Origin: Plakobranchus ocellatus
Lineage: Eukaryota; Mollusca; Gastropoda; Plakobranchidae
Length of the DNA: 27,223 bases
NCBI GenBank assembly: GCA_019648995.1
Contig: BLXT01007889.1
Span: 73,944 to 101,166, forward strand
Direction: 5' to 3'
The notes beneath the pieces are model-generated. The model did no database searches. It was not told the origin of the DNA and saw nothing but the letters and a program-made list of their open reading frames with translations. Below are positions 9,381 through 21,800 of the stretch, piece after piece. How positions within the stretch are numbered: position 1 is the first letter of the stretch; each line of letters opens with the position of its first letter. Both the position numbers and the translations under genes were made by a program.

Positions 9381-12300
9381 CTTTCGTTTACGAGGGGGGG
9401 CAATTAAAAATTACCCCTAATGAAAAAAAAACCCACCATACTAACAAAAAATCAATAAATCAACCTTCAAAAAAAAAAGCCCAAATAATCAAAAACAGAG
9501 ATGACCTTTAACACTCGTATTAAATTTAGAAAAAGAAAGTAACAAGCAATCCAACAAAACTCACTCACACAAACAGATTTAGTAAATTAATAAAATTTAA
9601 AAAACACAAAAAATTACATTTGAATTGATGGATAAGTAGATGTAAGGATAAGTCAGTGCTCTTCTCAAACATTTCCTCCTCCTCCTTCTTTCCCTTCCCC
9701 TCAACATCTGAATATCTGAATTATCAGAAGTCAACCGAATTAAGAAAATAGTGAGAACTTGTTAGAAAGCAAACTGCAAGTAAAAAAGCCACTCTCTTAA
9801 AATGTTGTAATTTTCATGATTAAATTATCATGCAGTTTGGATAGCACACTTAATCCGATTTTAGTGTATCAAGACTTTTTTACATTCTAAATACAAGGCA
9901 AAAAAAAATTTATGCAAAATAAACAAAAAAAAAAGCATGCACTTGTTTAGACTAGTACCACACTATGAGTTTTCAATAGGCCAATTAAAGATTGATACTA
10001 TATTGCCGAGTTAGCATAAATTAGTCACTTTTACCTCAATATGACTAAATAGAGGTTGCTTTTTTCCAAATCTATCATTTACATAGTACTTTTGTTTTTC
10101 GAAGAACAGATGTGACAACACTAATTTTTATTCATAAAAAAAAAAATGTCAAAAGAGGTTTGAAGTTCATCTTATCATCAGACAGCTATTTTATAGCCTT
10201 AAACAAAATCTTTGGGAACAAAAAGTTCTTTTGAGTATTATAGAATGAGCAAAGAAACTTAACATTCCACAACTGGGTTGAATATGTATGTCTGTGAGTG
10301 TTGATGCACCTATTTAGTCCTGTGTGATAGATTATTCTGTTGTTCTACTGCCAAAAAAAATTGCAAAACAGTTTCAGTTGGGTTCAGTTTGTTCCCCAGC
10401 ACAAACGTTAATGATTAACAATGAAGCATTTTAAAATACCTGAGAAAAAACCTGATCGTTTTTTAAGGGTGAATACTTAAATGAGCTTTAAAAGCCCATC
10501 TGATCCTAATGCCTTTCTCAATTCCATGATTTTCTACACAGTCATGAAATCCATTAAAAGCCTTATACAAACTATTCCTGATCTTTCAAATGTTTTCAAA
10601 AGTTTGAAACCTGTTTTAAATCTAAGATCTGCCTATGAGCATGCCACTCTGCCAACAACTATGAATTGAACTAGATCTGTGTCATGTCCATTCTCCCTGT
10701 GTGTTTCACTAGGGATCTATAGAAAAATTTGGTTCGTCCGCTTAATTTCACACTGTTGATTTGAGTGAATAAGTAACTGCTTCTCATTTTCATGGGATAC
10801 AAGTCGTCCTTTTAACTAAACTGTTTTGGTGGTCAACCAAAAAGTCACAGTGCAGTACCCCTCTAACCTGACATACAAAAATTACAATATAAGTCAGCGA
10901 CTGATCAACTTGTGGCCTTATTGAGCTCTTGACTGACAGCAAACAACGGACCAACAGAGCATAATGACTAAAAGGCAAGATTGAGACCACAGAAAGTAAA
11001 CAAAATACCCACTTTCTTCAAAATATTGAGTACTTTTTGTTGTTTGTATCACCATACACACTGCCTAATATTTGACTAAATGGCCATGCCATAAAAGATC
11101 TGTCTTTGATAATTTAGTAATAAAGCCAGTCACTCAATGGAATAGCCAGCACTTCTTCTGATGATAATAACAAGGATCAAAATCTCCTTCAATGATGACA
11201 CAGCTTGTTAACTTATGCTTCTTCATCATTTCTTTCCCACCACCCAAACTTAAATGATTCTTATAAACATTAAAATCTTGGCTGCCTAAAACAAAAACAA
11301 AAAAATTAATACAACCAGCACAGTATGAAAGTCAAATGTAGTTGTAAAGAAAAGAGTTGGCCCAAAAAAGGGCAAAATATTATTTATATATATTATATAA
11401 TTGTAATTGTAAGGATCAGTTGGGAAATTGTACCATGAGGTCTCTGCAATGATTTGGTTCACTCTCTTGCCCTGTCTCACACAATTTTTTTTTTATTATC
11501 CTTTCTTTTCCCTTTAATATTCAAAAATATTTCTAAAGAGGAAAGTGCAGCAAGGTTTTAAAATAAAGCAGCTCTTAAAAAAATAGTATGGCTCTGCCCT
11601 TTTGTTTTCCTCGCTTAAAGTTTGACGAGAAAGCAGAAAATATAACCGAAAGTGGTTAATAGCAAAAACATGTATAAATTCAAAACAAAATGATAAACAA
11701 AGACGAAAGCAGGACTTAGGTATAATACTAAACAACATGCAATTGCATCAATAGCTGATGTTCACTGTGCAGAGAGTGCACCCAATGCTAACCTGAGGTA
11801 ACATATACTAATGAAAAGCTTTGACAATACACACCATGCACAAAATCTACATAGGTTTGATCAGACTTTAAAGAAGCAGCTTGAGTGAGTTAACCAGGAC
11901 TTTAAATTAAGTATGAAATAAGAAAACAGCTCAACAAATTCAGCCTTGCTTTCACGATCTCATCTTGTGCACTTGATTCAAAGCTACCTGCATTCTTGAA
12001 ATGTTAAATTTAAAACAAAGCTTATTAAAGATTTTAAAAAATCAAGATATTTAATCAGTAGAGGTGCTGTAACTGCTGGCCTTTAGTAAACAGCTAACAT
12101 TTTTTTTCTAAAATAGTTTCATTTGAATGATTATCTGGCAAAGTAAGAGAATAAATGTACACTTTATTATGCAACCTGAATGAGGGGATATCTAAGAAAA
12201 AAACTGTCAGAACTTGCAAGCACTATTCTTATGCTAGGCCCTTGTAGTGGTAAAAAAATAAGTGTTTTTACTTTAATGCAATTTTTTCTTTCAAATTTCA

Positions 12301-13985
12301 TACTTGAATTTCAATTACGATATAAACAAAATTTAAACCTCAAAATGCATTGTGGGAGAATAAAAACCTCAAATGCATGCCTGGCGAGTTGTGAAGGATT
12401 TACTCAAGTTGCCACACATATCCACAGGAAAGAAGCTGTTGATATTATAACAAAAGTCAAAGCCAAAAATCGGCAAATGGTCTCTGCATATTACCTCTCT
12501 TCTCATCTTCCAACTATGTTTCAAGGCTTTGGAGCTTCTTCGGCACAGGCTATACAATATGAGGAGTATGAGAAGGCCTATAGTCAATAGAAACTTTTTT
12601 TTTTTTTATTGTACAAATTGAAAAAAACAATGAAGAGTAAATCTAAAAGTAGTAAAAGCAAAGGGCAGTCTTCATACAGCATAGCACAGCATACCAAACT
12701 AACCATTAAGTCAATATAAATGAAATTTTAGGGGAAAATATATTGAAGGATAAAAAAAATTGGGACTTCATATAAAAGTCAATATATCAATATAAGAAGC
12801 AATGTTATAAAATTAGTTGAGTGCACTGTACAATGAAATTTCACATGATGCAAAAGTTCAAATAATTGCTCTATTAAATCTGCGTCTGTCTGCCAGGCCA
12901 ACATCAAATTAAGTAATGTAAAGAGAAAACTGGGAAATTATAAAGAATAATTAGCATAACAGTTTAGCAAAGGATCAAAAGATCAAAGAGCAAGTAGTAA
13001 TTATAACACACATATGATATCAAACAAGGGTGATGCTAAGTACATGTTTTTTGGCTTATGTCAATGTTGTAATTTGTCACAGACTTTTGTCTTTGTAAGA
13101 ATGCACATACACTACAGGGATTTTTCGTGCAAGTGCTTCAGGATGTTTGCTATAACAGAGCAACTAGAAATACACCTCTCATTTATGCCCCTCTATTCTC
13201 ATAGTCTAATTAGATTTAGTTCAGCACAAAAATTATTTTGCATTAGCAATGTAAAGGAAGGCACCCAGCTGCAATGGTTTTTTCTGTTTTTCTGACAAAT
13301 GTAATGGCTATCTCTAACCAACTGCAAAATTAGTATTAAAAATTATCTATCTATACTGTCATTTGGCGAGTGAATCCTGGTGAAATAAAATTGCAGTGGG
13401 AGGGTACGTATCCAGTTTTCAATTGTCATCTCATAAGCTTTAAAATTTTGTAATGTTTACTGTCACACCATGCACAAAGCCACATGATTGGCACATGTTT
13501 GAATGCTATAGCTCTGTATAATTTATTCCCATGTCTGAGGCTTACATCCCCTCCTTTAGCAATTAATGTAAACCTTTTTCATAGGACTTTTCAATATCTT
13601 GCTTTGGCAAAATTATAACAACCTTGGACTGAAAGCCTTACCAAAGTAATATTTGTGGGTGTACCATCAGATTTGTTGGTTTTATAGATCACCCATAAAT
13701 TGACATTTTCTTTGTGAAAAAATTTCACAATTTTAAAATTATAAACAAAATTTAAACTTTTTTTTTCAATTTCACTTTGTTCCTTTGTTCCTCCTGCCTT
13801 GTGAATGATCTACACAGACATAATTTAATTGTTTAGAGAGAAAAAGTGCAACTAATAATGTGCTGTACTCAGCCAAAATAACAGAGCCAGATAAGTGATT
13901 TTCAAATATGCAATGGTTTTGAATAGTTCAGTGTGGCTTTCGAAGACTTTGCAATGATAACAACTGTTGAAAAGGAGTGTGTGTA

Positions 13986-14010
13986 GGGGGGGTGGGGGAA
14001 GGAGGGGCGG
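13986..14010 (+). other. G-rich tract, possible G-quadruplex
   Basis: G runs of 7, 5, 2, 4 and 2 within 25 bases (TAGGGGGGGTGGGGGAAGGA then GGGGCGG). Four tracts of at least three can be drawn from them. On the minus-strand transcript this would be C-rich. Confidence 0.5.
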
Positions 14011-14600
14011 TATAATTCATTGTTGGCACGTATCTTACTTTATCAGGACTCTGAATTATCCAAAATCGAATAGCTGGATTTGCCTCTGTCATAAGATTCA
14101 AGCTGATTTCAAATTTTACAATCAGGTCTAGTTGAGAGCAGACAATTTGAAATTGTACTTCTCTATATCAAGGCTAAGTAAAGTTTAGTACAATAGCACA
14201 GAAGGATCACTCACTGCTTGCTTTCATTCCAGACTAGAGTAACTGCATTGATAAAACATAATATTGTACATATTTTGCTAGTAAGACAATATTGTAAGCA
14301 ATATAATAACAATCCAACAACATTTCTCTCAACTTCTATAATGTAAAAAGATCTTTTAAAATTAATTATTGCCACAAAATAAAATATCATACACTGAACA
14401 CAACCTTGGCCTTCATTAATTTTTCTAAAAAAAAAAGGGGAGCAGGGTATTTTTCATAACAAACAGACACACAACATCCCACTGAGCAGCTCTTTTCACC
14501 CCTCCCACATTAAAAAAAAATAATATCCTCCCGTATTGACAACTTATTATGAAAAACCATTGCACTTTACAAATTTTCAAGATAAAGATTCACGGGCGAT

Positions 14601-14772
14601 TTAAGCAAACAAGACACAAACAAGAGTAAATTTTAAGCTCTCAAGCAAGACACAATGAAGGGTAAATTATGCATACAGACACAACACAATCAAGAGTAGT
14701 TTTAAAAAATTTTAACAGACAAGACGTAATCAGAGGTAAAATAAATGGACATGATAAAATCAAGAATAAATT
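14601..14772. repeat. Degenerate ~35-bp minisatellite
   Basis: AAGACACAAACAAGAGTAAA (14611) recurs with changes at 14648, about 14681, 14721 and 14751, separated by 30-40 bp. Copies share the pattern (A)GAC-A-AA-CAAGAGTAAA. Confidence 0.65.
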
Positions 14773-15235
14773 AAAAAACAGATGCTGCAACCTGCTTCAT
14801 TGTTTTACTCTATAATTTGCCTTGATAAAATTAAGTCTCTTGTCACAGATCTTTCTGATAAAAAAAAAAAAAAAATTTGATTAAAAATAAAAACAAAAAA
14901 AAAACTTTGATTGTGCAATCTGCAATGAATTGTTTCAAAAATCACAAATGGGAACAAAAACTGGCCTCACAAGTTGAACTAAATCGATCAGCCTTGTCCA
15001 ACGGCCACAGCACCAATTCCTTTATACAGCCATACAGAGATTTTGGCAGCTTATTCTTCCACATTTACAGCATAATGTTTTACTGTGCAAGAGTCCATAG
15101 AGGTTCAAGAAGTCCAAAATACTTGAAGAGTCCAAAAAAGATGGTGGACGTGGATAAGATCTTACTTTTTAAAAACACTGTCTGAGAAAAATCCATTCTC
15201 AGATGTTTAAAACCCTGCACTAACCAATTAGTAAA

Positions 15236-15241
15236 TTTATT
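15236..15241 (-). terminator. Candidate proximal polyadenylation signal
   Basis: AATAAA on the minus strand, about 325 nt past the FRS2 stop, with a moderately GU-rich stretch (TTGGTTAGTGCAGGGTTTT) after it. It is an alternative to the distal site and could yield a short 3' UTR isoform. Confidence 0.35.
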
Positions 15242-15565
15242 TCATAAATGTTGTCAATACTTGAAACCCCAATAAATCTCTATGTACAAATCAATTATTG
15301 CTTGAATTTTTTGTCATGCACTTATAGAATATTCACAAATATAATGACAGGCACAAGACAGTATCCACTCTCCCCATGCAGAATTGGAAGGAAATACAAA
15401 ATCTTGACGGCTCATTTTAAAGTTAAATGTCTTCGGAATTCATCACTTTTGAAAACAGGGTAAGTACAAAAATCCAATGTATCCCACATTCCTTTGTTCC
15501 AGAGCATGGTGGAAGGCATGCCTTTTTCTCTCTAAAAATGTTGTCTTTGTAAACCAAAACCTTTG

Positions 15566-15817
15566 CTAAGGTATGCCCTCTATTGTGCTGTTATGCCTTG
15601 TTTTCCGACCACCCTCATCCTCCACAGGCTTGGTAACATTTGACAGAGCTACAGTGCGGTCAAAGTCTATCACTGCATAACTCTCTGTCTTCCTTGATGG
15701 CGATTCAGGAAAGGGAGTTAAGTCCGTTGGTGAGATAGGAGAGTTATTTCCATTGCCAGCTGCTCCACTCGCACTATCACCATTCTGATATTTGTGTTCA
15801 ATCAAAATGTAATTGAC
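15566..15817 (-). CDS. FRS2: FRS2 coding exon 6: conserved C-terminus with SHP2 sites and stop
   Basis: The exon encodes residues 375-457 and the TAG stop. The acceptor is CCTTACAAG|G. VNYILI (Tyr377) and ESYAVIDFDRT (Tyr421) correspond in order and context to human FRS2 Tyr436 and Tyr471, the two SHP2-binding sites. Between them lie four S/T-P sites (Ser400, Ser403, Thr408, Ser413), resembling the ERK feedback-phosphorylated Thr-Pro cluster of the vertebrate protein. The end, RKTRHNST plus five residues, matches the vertebrate C-terminus closely. The exon sits 3.8 kb from exon 5, across the transposon and the assembly gap. Confidence 0.93.
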   Translation of the reverse strand, partial: VNYILIEHKYQNGDSASGAAGNGNNSPISPTDLTPFPESPSRKTESYAVIDFDRTVALSNVTKPVEDEGGRKTRHNSTIEGIP

Positions 15818-18800
15818 CTTGTAAGGAATAAAAAGATTTGAGAAGATGAAATACTTCACCACATATCTTAGAGGACATATTTTGATAATAATAACAGACC
15901 TGCCAACCCCAAATTGTTCTCACAGGAATATTCACCTCTACTCACAGGAATTTAGAAAGTCTCACAGTAATATGCCAGTATACAATTAAATGCACATGGA
16001 TAAACCGTATTACACCTTAATTATATACTCGACCATAGACATTCCATACCGTTTAAGTATAATATCATAGGACAATTAATGCATTTTCGACTCTAAAGAT
16101 GCAAGAAAGTATCCCCCTACTCACTGCCATTACTCCAATAATGTAACCATTTATCAAGCCTTAAAGACCTGCAGGCTTAGGGCCTGGATGATGAATTTTT
16201 TTAAAGGTGCACTACAGTGTATAAAATTCAAAATCTAGCTAATTCAATAATGGGTTACATGAAAAAAAAAAAAAAGAAAATCTATGTCAGACAGAATATC
16301 AGTAAGGCTTACCATTGTTGACCCATTGTATATTAAATGAAATAAAAGAAAACATCGAATTTTTTTTTCTCTATTTGAAAGTACAGAGATCCCCGCAAGT
16401 CATGTTGGCCTACAATGTATTCANNNNNNNNNNNNNNNNNNNNNNNNNNNNNNNNNNNNNNNNNNNNNNNNNNNNNNNNNNNNNNNNNNNNNNNNNNNNN
16501 NNNNNNNNNNNNNNNNNNNNNNNNNNNNNNNNNNNNNNNNNNNNNNNNNNNNNNNNNNNNNNNNNNNNNNNNNNNNNNNNNNNNNNNNNNNNNNNNNNNN
16601 NNNNNNNNNNNNNNNNNNNNNNNNNNNNNNNNNNNNNNNNNNNNNNNNNNNNNNNNNNNNNNNNNNNNNNNNNNNNNNNNNNNNNNNNNNNNNNNNNNNN
16701 NNNNNNNNNNNNNNNNNNNNNNNNNNNNNNNNNNNNNNNNNNNNNNNNNNNNNNNNNNNNNNNNNNNNNNNNNNNNNNNNNNNNNNNNNNNNNNNNNNNN
16801 NNNNNNNNNNNNNNNNNNNNNNNNNNNNNNNNNNNNNNNNNNNNNNNNNNNNNNNNNNNNNNNNNNNNNNNNNNNNNNNNNNNNNNNNNNNNNNNNNNNN
16901 NNNNNNNNNNNNNNNNNNNNNNNNNNNNNNNNNNNNNNNNNNNNNNNNNNNNNNNNNNNNNNNNNNNNNNNNNNNNNNNNNTTGGTGTGCAGATCTAATG
17001 GGATTTTTCAAAGTAGATATACATGTGGCACAAAACATCTTAGCTATTATTTATAAGATAAAAGCATTATGAAAAAATCTGGTATTAAGTTAGTTTTTGT
17101 AAATGTCAGGCAGTTTGTACACACACCACCATTCATATAGTGTCAAAACTAGACATTGCCGGCATCTCAAATTACTTTGATCTGGGGCTGTCTTGAAGGT
17201 CGGGCTGCAACTTCCAAAAACCAACTTATGATTTCTTTGATCTATTGCCGACATGGTAAGCTAGTTATCACTCTAAGCCCACTGCATCGTGCACATGTTG
17301 ACTTTCAAATGATAATTTTCATAGCTTACTTGTTTGTCTATCAGTGCGAGATGGCATTTTGGGGGGAGGGGGCCAAAGGGTTTTTTTTAGCTGACAAGAC
17401 TGTGTTGGTTACCTTACCAGCGCCGAGGGTCTATTGAGTTACAGAACTCTCTCTCTCCCCCCCCCCCAAGAAAAAAAATTCGGGATGGATCTAGATGCTT
17501 TATTTAGTCCAACGACACTTTGCAAGCCTGGTATAAGATCAAAGAAACTTCGCCGATCTACTTCGAGGGCAGCTACAAAAAAAAACGAGGATCAACTTTC
17601 CATCGATACCGCATTTTTGTATTATGTGAATGGAAAGAAAATCGCACAAAATGAAACAAAAGCACAAGCCCTTAGTTAAACAGCCAAAGTGTAAAATTTT
17701 CCTCATTGGCGGGATGAATTACATCTAAAGCATAAGTGACAGCGCACACTGGGGGCAGCAGTTTGGGCTTCCAACGGTGCAACAACCAACATGTTTGGAA
17801 ACGCTATAATTTTTTTACTAACAGCGCACACTATGTTGGCTACGACACCGACACATGAGAGGTTTTGCAGCCAGGGATTACTCAATTGGCTCTGTCGGAT
17901 AAGGGAAAGGGGGGTGCCATTACGTGACCACGCATAATTCTACTGACCGTTGCCGCGCGAACCACGAGGCCAGTCTTGTTACGCAAATTATCAGGCTAAC
18001 TTGTCGGTGGGTAGCGCACAGTAACTGCGACATCAGTCTGTCAAGTTAGCCATGACATGTCGCGTCGCTTTTAGTGTGGGTCTACGCTAATGCCGGCATG
18101 TCTGTATGTAGCCCGTGATATATCAATAACACAGAAGCTACACAGAAGCTGCTCAGTCTCTTTATTCACAATGTTGAATAAACGTTATGGACCGCAAATT
18201 ATATACTTGGGTTATATCGATAGTAATTTAAAAATGTTCAATGCTATTTAAACAGGTAAAGAGTAGACGTCGGTAGATATCGCATGGATCCAACGGATAC
18301 AAGATAATTTTTTTTCCCGTCCATCGGGACAACTGAGCGGGATTTCAGCGGGGCAGCCCGGAAAAAGGAATTTATTGGCGTTCACAGGGATTTTTCCCAG
18401 CGAAAACAGAAAGTTGGCAGGTCTGTAATAATAATACAATTTCGGTTTGAGTAATTGTTATCTGGCTCATTTAAAAACAGCAATGTATAAGTAATTTCTT
18501 CACAATACCAGTTATATTTAAGTCATAAGGATAATTAGTAAAGCAATCAAAATAAGTAGTGCCTATGTTAAAAAAAAGGTAATCATAAATTGTTCTATGG
18601 TGATTATTTATCATATTTATCAGAATAATCAGTTATTCAATTTATAAGTTTAAACAACTAATTATGATTTGAAAAGAAAAAAAATTCTAAACACTGTAGA
18701 AACCATTTTGGTTTAACCAGGGTAATTAAAAAAAAAAAACAATTTAGGGATGTAAAACCATTTCATTTTATGTATTTTGGTTTAACTGTTTTGGTATAAT

Positions 18801-21800
18801 AGGTAATCAAAACAACCAGATCAGGTTGCTAAAGTCCTATTTTCTACCATGTTTATGTTGTCTTCACATGCCTCTATGTCAAGTGCTTGTGCTTTGGCTA
18901 GAGGAATTATACACCAAATGAAAGCTTGCTTTTTCTTTTTTCTCATCATCTTTCATCTCTTGTGTTATAATTTATACTTACAGATATGTAATATTGGATT
19001 TTCAGGGTGACACATTTTTTTTTATTTATGTCATCATAAAAAACCAAAAGTTTTTTAAAAACCAAAAGTTTTTTGTTTACATTTTGTAAATGGATCTACC
19101 ACTTCTTTCTTATATTTTTTTTTTGAGACATCTTGACTTTTTTTTTAAATATCATAGTTGACAATGCAAAAAATTTAGCTTCAGTAGTTTGGAGCTCTAA
19201 ATTCAAGCATTTCACAAAACATTTCACATTTCAGAATCAATGAGTACACTAGACAGATTTAAGACTTAATACTTCATCAACAAACACTACATCGTTATAA
19301 AGCAATGATTTTTATTTAACATAAATACAGGCTAAATAAAGCATTTTTTTTCTATTAAAGCAAGCTATCAGTATTTTTCATCTCATTTCAGAGCTTCAAT
19401 AATTTGGTCTTCATTTCAGTAGCTGTCGGCAGATCTATAAAATATATGAAAAGTCATCAATTATGTGGAGCTTGAACCTTTTGATTTGGATTGCTTTCTA
19501 CCGATGTAAGGTTTTGGTGTGTAGCAAATTTATAAGACTAGCAATATCTCGTCAAACCTAAAGAGAGCTAAATGAAAAGCTTCACCAACCTGATTAACTG
19601 CTTTAGATGCCTTTGGGGGCTGCAAGGCTAGATTTGCGTAATTTGTAACCATGTCCTGGGTGGAGGGTAAAACAGAGGGAGGCGGGAGGGGATGTGCACA
19701 GTTGACTGAGGTGGCATTTGGTGCCTGCAGCACAGACGGAAGACCTCCTGTTGCTGTTGGTGCTGCTGCTCCTCCTGCTGCTGCATCATTCTCCTCTACT
19801 GTTAAATTCACATAATTTGCAGAGACAACATCCTCCATAGGGGGAAACATGTCATTCTTCGCAGCCTGATGACAACTTGTATCTTTAGATGCCGAACTTG
19901 GTTGATTGTCCCGCAATACATTTTCTTGATTTAAAAGAAAAACAAAATAAAACAAAAAAAAGAAATTATCACTCAGAATATACTATGTTGTAGATAATGT
20001 ACGACATAACATCTTTCTTTTAATATACAGCACTAAATGAACGACTTCAACATGATTATTTGTCTGTAGCAAATGATTTAATATAGCCATATTAAGTATG
20101 GCTAAGATATGTAAGTAACATGATTTCTTAGCCTTGGCTTAAGGCACCTGTGGTCATGATAGGGAGGCATGTTGAATTTCAAGACTCTTTGTTTTTCCTC
20201 ATCATATTAGATTGTAAAGATAAAGTCAAATAAGATGACCCATTAAATAATCTAGTCCTCCAACAATATCAAAACTGTAATTTGTTTTTCTATCTGGGCA
20301 ACAGATGCAAAGTGGTCTGGCATGCTAAACAATGGTTATGTTTTGGCTGATGCTACATGTCAAAACAGAGGCAGTTTAGATGTAGTAGAAAGATATGTAT
20401 GAAAAAAAAAAAAAAAGAATTGCACAGAATTTTGACTCACTCTCTGTGGCAGTGTATGACTGAGAGAATCGTACCACTGGATCTGTACAATGAGTTGATC
20501 TGTGCTGCTCAGCTTCAGAATCTGGCGAAATGGGGTCACTAATGCTGTCTGGCATACATAATTCAGCATAGTTGACCTGAAAATTACAAAGTGTAATACA
20601 ACATTCAAACAATTAAGCCACAGATACAATACAGAGCACTTTTTGTTCTTTTGTGGCTCAAAGACAGTCTTGCTCATTACAAGAAAACACCAGTCTATGT
20701 GATAGGAAAAAGAATTTACACGAGTCAGTACTGCAACAATTAGTTGCAATTAAGCAAATGGAACTATAGAAGAGAAAAAGGCAGAGGCATACAACAAATA
20801 AATGATTTGTATAATATGAACTGCTTGAGAAATGATATTTTCAAATCTTTCAAATCTGGTATAAAAAAAAGGGGCAAAAAGGGGCATTAGATAAACATTG
20901 CATACATTATCCCTTTCTGCCCCCTAATTACATCCAATGCATATATCATAAATAACTGCTTTACGCCAAATATAGCGTGTGATCTTTGTCATGCTTTATT
21001 GAATAAGTATCTTTGCGGCAAGTTTTTTATGTCAATCAAAATCTTTTGATCTAAAAAAAACTTCTGTGTTTGTGAAGCTGTGTTTAAATTGGTTTTAACA
21101 ATAGTTTTTGTTAAGCTTTTGGAAGCATATACCTGCAATGGATCTTTACTCTTGCTATAGCGGACGGAACAAGTAAATTTCCAGATCATAGTGTCTGATA
21201 ATAGAGAAGAACTAAATCTCCCTTTACAAAGACCAGTGATGATGAATATCATTTATTTTATTTTAAAAACCCAAGAGACAAAAATAATAATGTAAGGTAA
21301 AATTGTATATGCCAGTAGCAGCTCACTGGGCAAAACTTTCTAAGCGTCATGAATTTTATCTATTTCTTCTTCCATCAGCATAATAAGTATCACTCAAATC
21401 ATGATATTCAAAAGTCTTTTAAAAAAATTTAGAAAAAGCTGGGTCTTGACTTGAAAACGCACAGAAAAATGTAAAGCTTTTTAGGTTCTGCATGGGGGAA
21501 AAAAAAAGGACTATATTTACAAAGAAAACAAAAAAAAAAAAAAGAGACTCAAACCTGCGATCTTCCATTTCCAATTCCAGGTGGGTTATGAAGGAAGTCG
21601 ACCAAAGCAGCTGCTCCATCTATTTGAAAGGCTCCATGGTTTTGGTTCAGGATGCTCGTGTTTGTATACTCATGACCTGCATTTTGTGCAACACTGCCAT
21701 TGACATAAAGGTGTGAGTTACTGTCGTAGCCACCATTAATTGCTACAGGTGGAGGTCTGTTTTCAGGCGGGGGAGACATGGTTGTGGTTGTTTGATACGT

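Larger units (their letters stand above)
4967..15565 (-). other. AT-rich non-coding stretch, possible 10.6-kb FRS2 3' UTR
   Basis: No splice-bounded or family-like coding sequence is visible on either strand over 10.6 kb. The minus strand is U-rich, with many poly-U runs, AUUUA and UGUAAAUA-like motifs, which fits a long 3' UTR. It directly follows the FRS2 stop and carries few dispersed repeats. Equally possible is a short 3' UTR, ending for example near 15220, followed by intergenic DNA. Confidence 0.4.
15895..18425. mobile_element. DNA transposon with 13-bp TIRs in the last FRS2 intron
   Basis: CAGACCTGCCAAC at 15895-15907 is the exact inverse of GTTGGCAGGTCTG at 18413-18425. The flanks carry TAATAATAA on each side (15886-15894 and 18426-18434), a target duplication that reads as 9, 6 or 3 bp because the site is a trinucleotide run. 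Subterminal TCACAGGAAT/TCACAGTAAT motifs recur at the left end and TTCACAGGGAT appears near the right end. The right half is clearly richer in CpG than the surrounding intron. The family is not certain: 9 bp would suggest Mutator-like, while TAA would allow PIF-Harbinger or Academ-like. Confidence 0.8.

Noticed and set aside
9185-9403. Cys/Pro-rich 72-codon ORF
   Set aside because: It is a translation of the 46-bp minisatellite.
12180-12590. 136-codon plus-strand ORF
   Set aside because: No recognisable domain, composition follows the AT-rich background, it overlaps an ORF on the other strand, and no splice or promoter context supports it.
16315-17056. Long ORFs crossing the N run
   Set aside because: Uncalled bases were read as open codons; no real coding evidence.
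17485-17679. N-terminal exon of a xanthine dehydrogenase-like gene (YYVNGKK)
   Set aside because: Only about seven residues resemble that family, no [2Fe-2S] cysteine motif follows, and the ORF lies inside a transposon.
20360-20749. 129-codon ORF overlapping FRS2 exon 4
   Set aside because: It is in a different frame from the phase-consistent exon and runs into intron poly-U.
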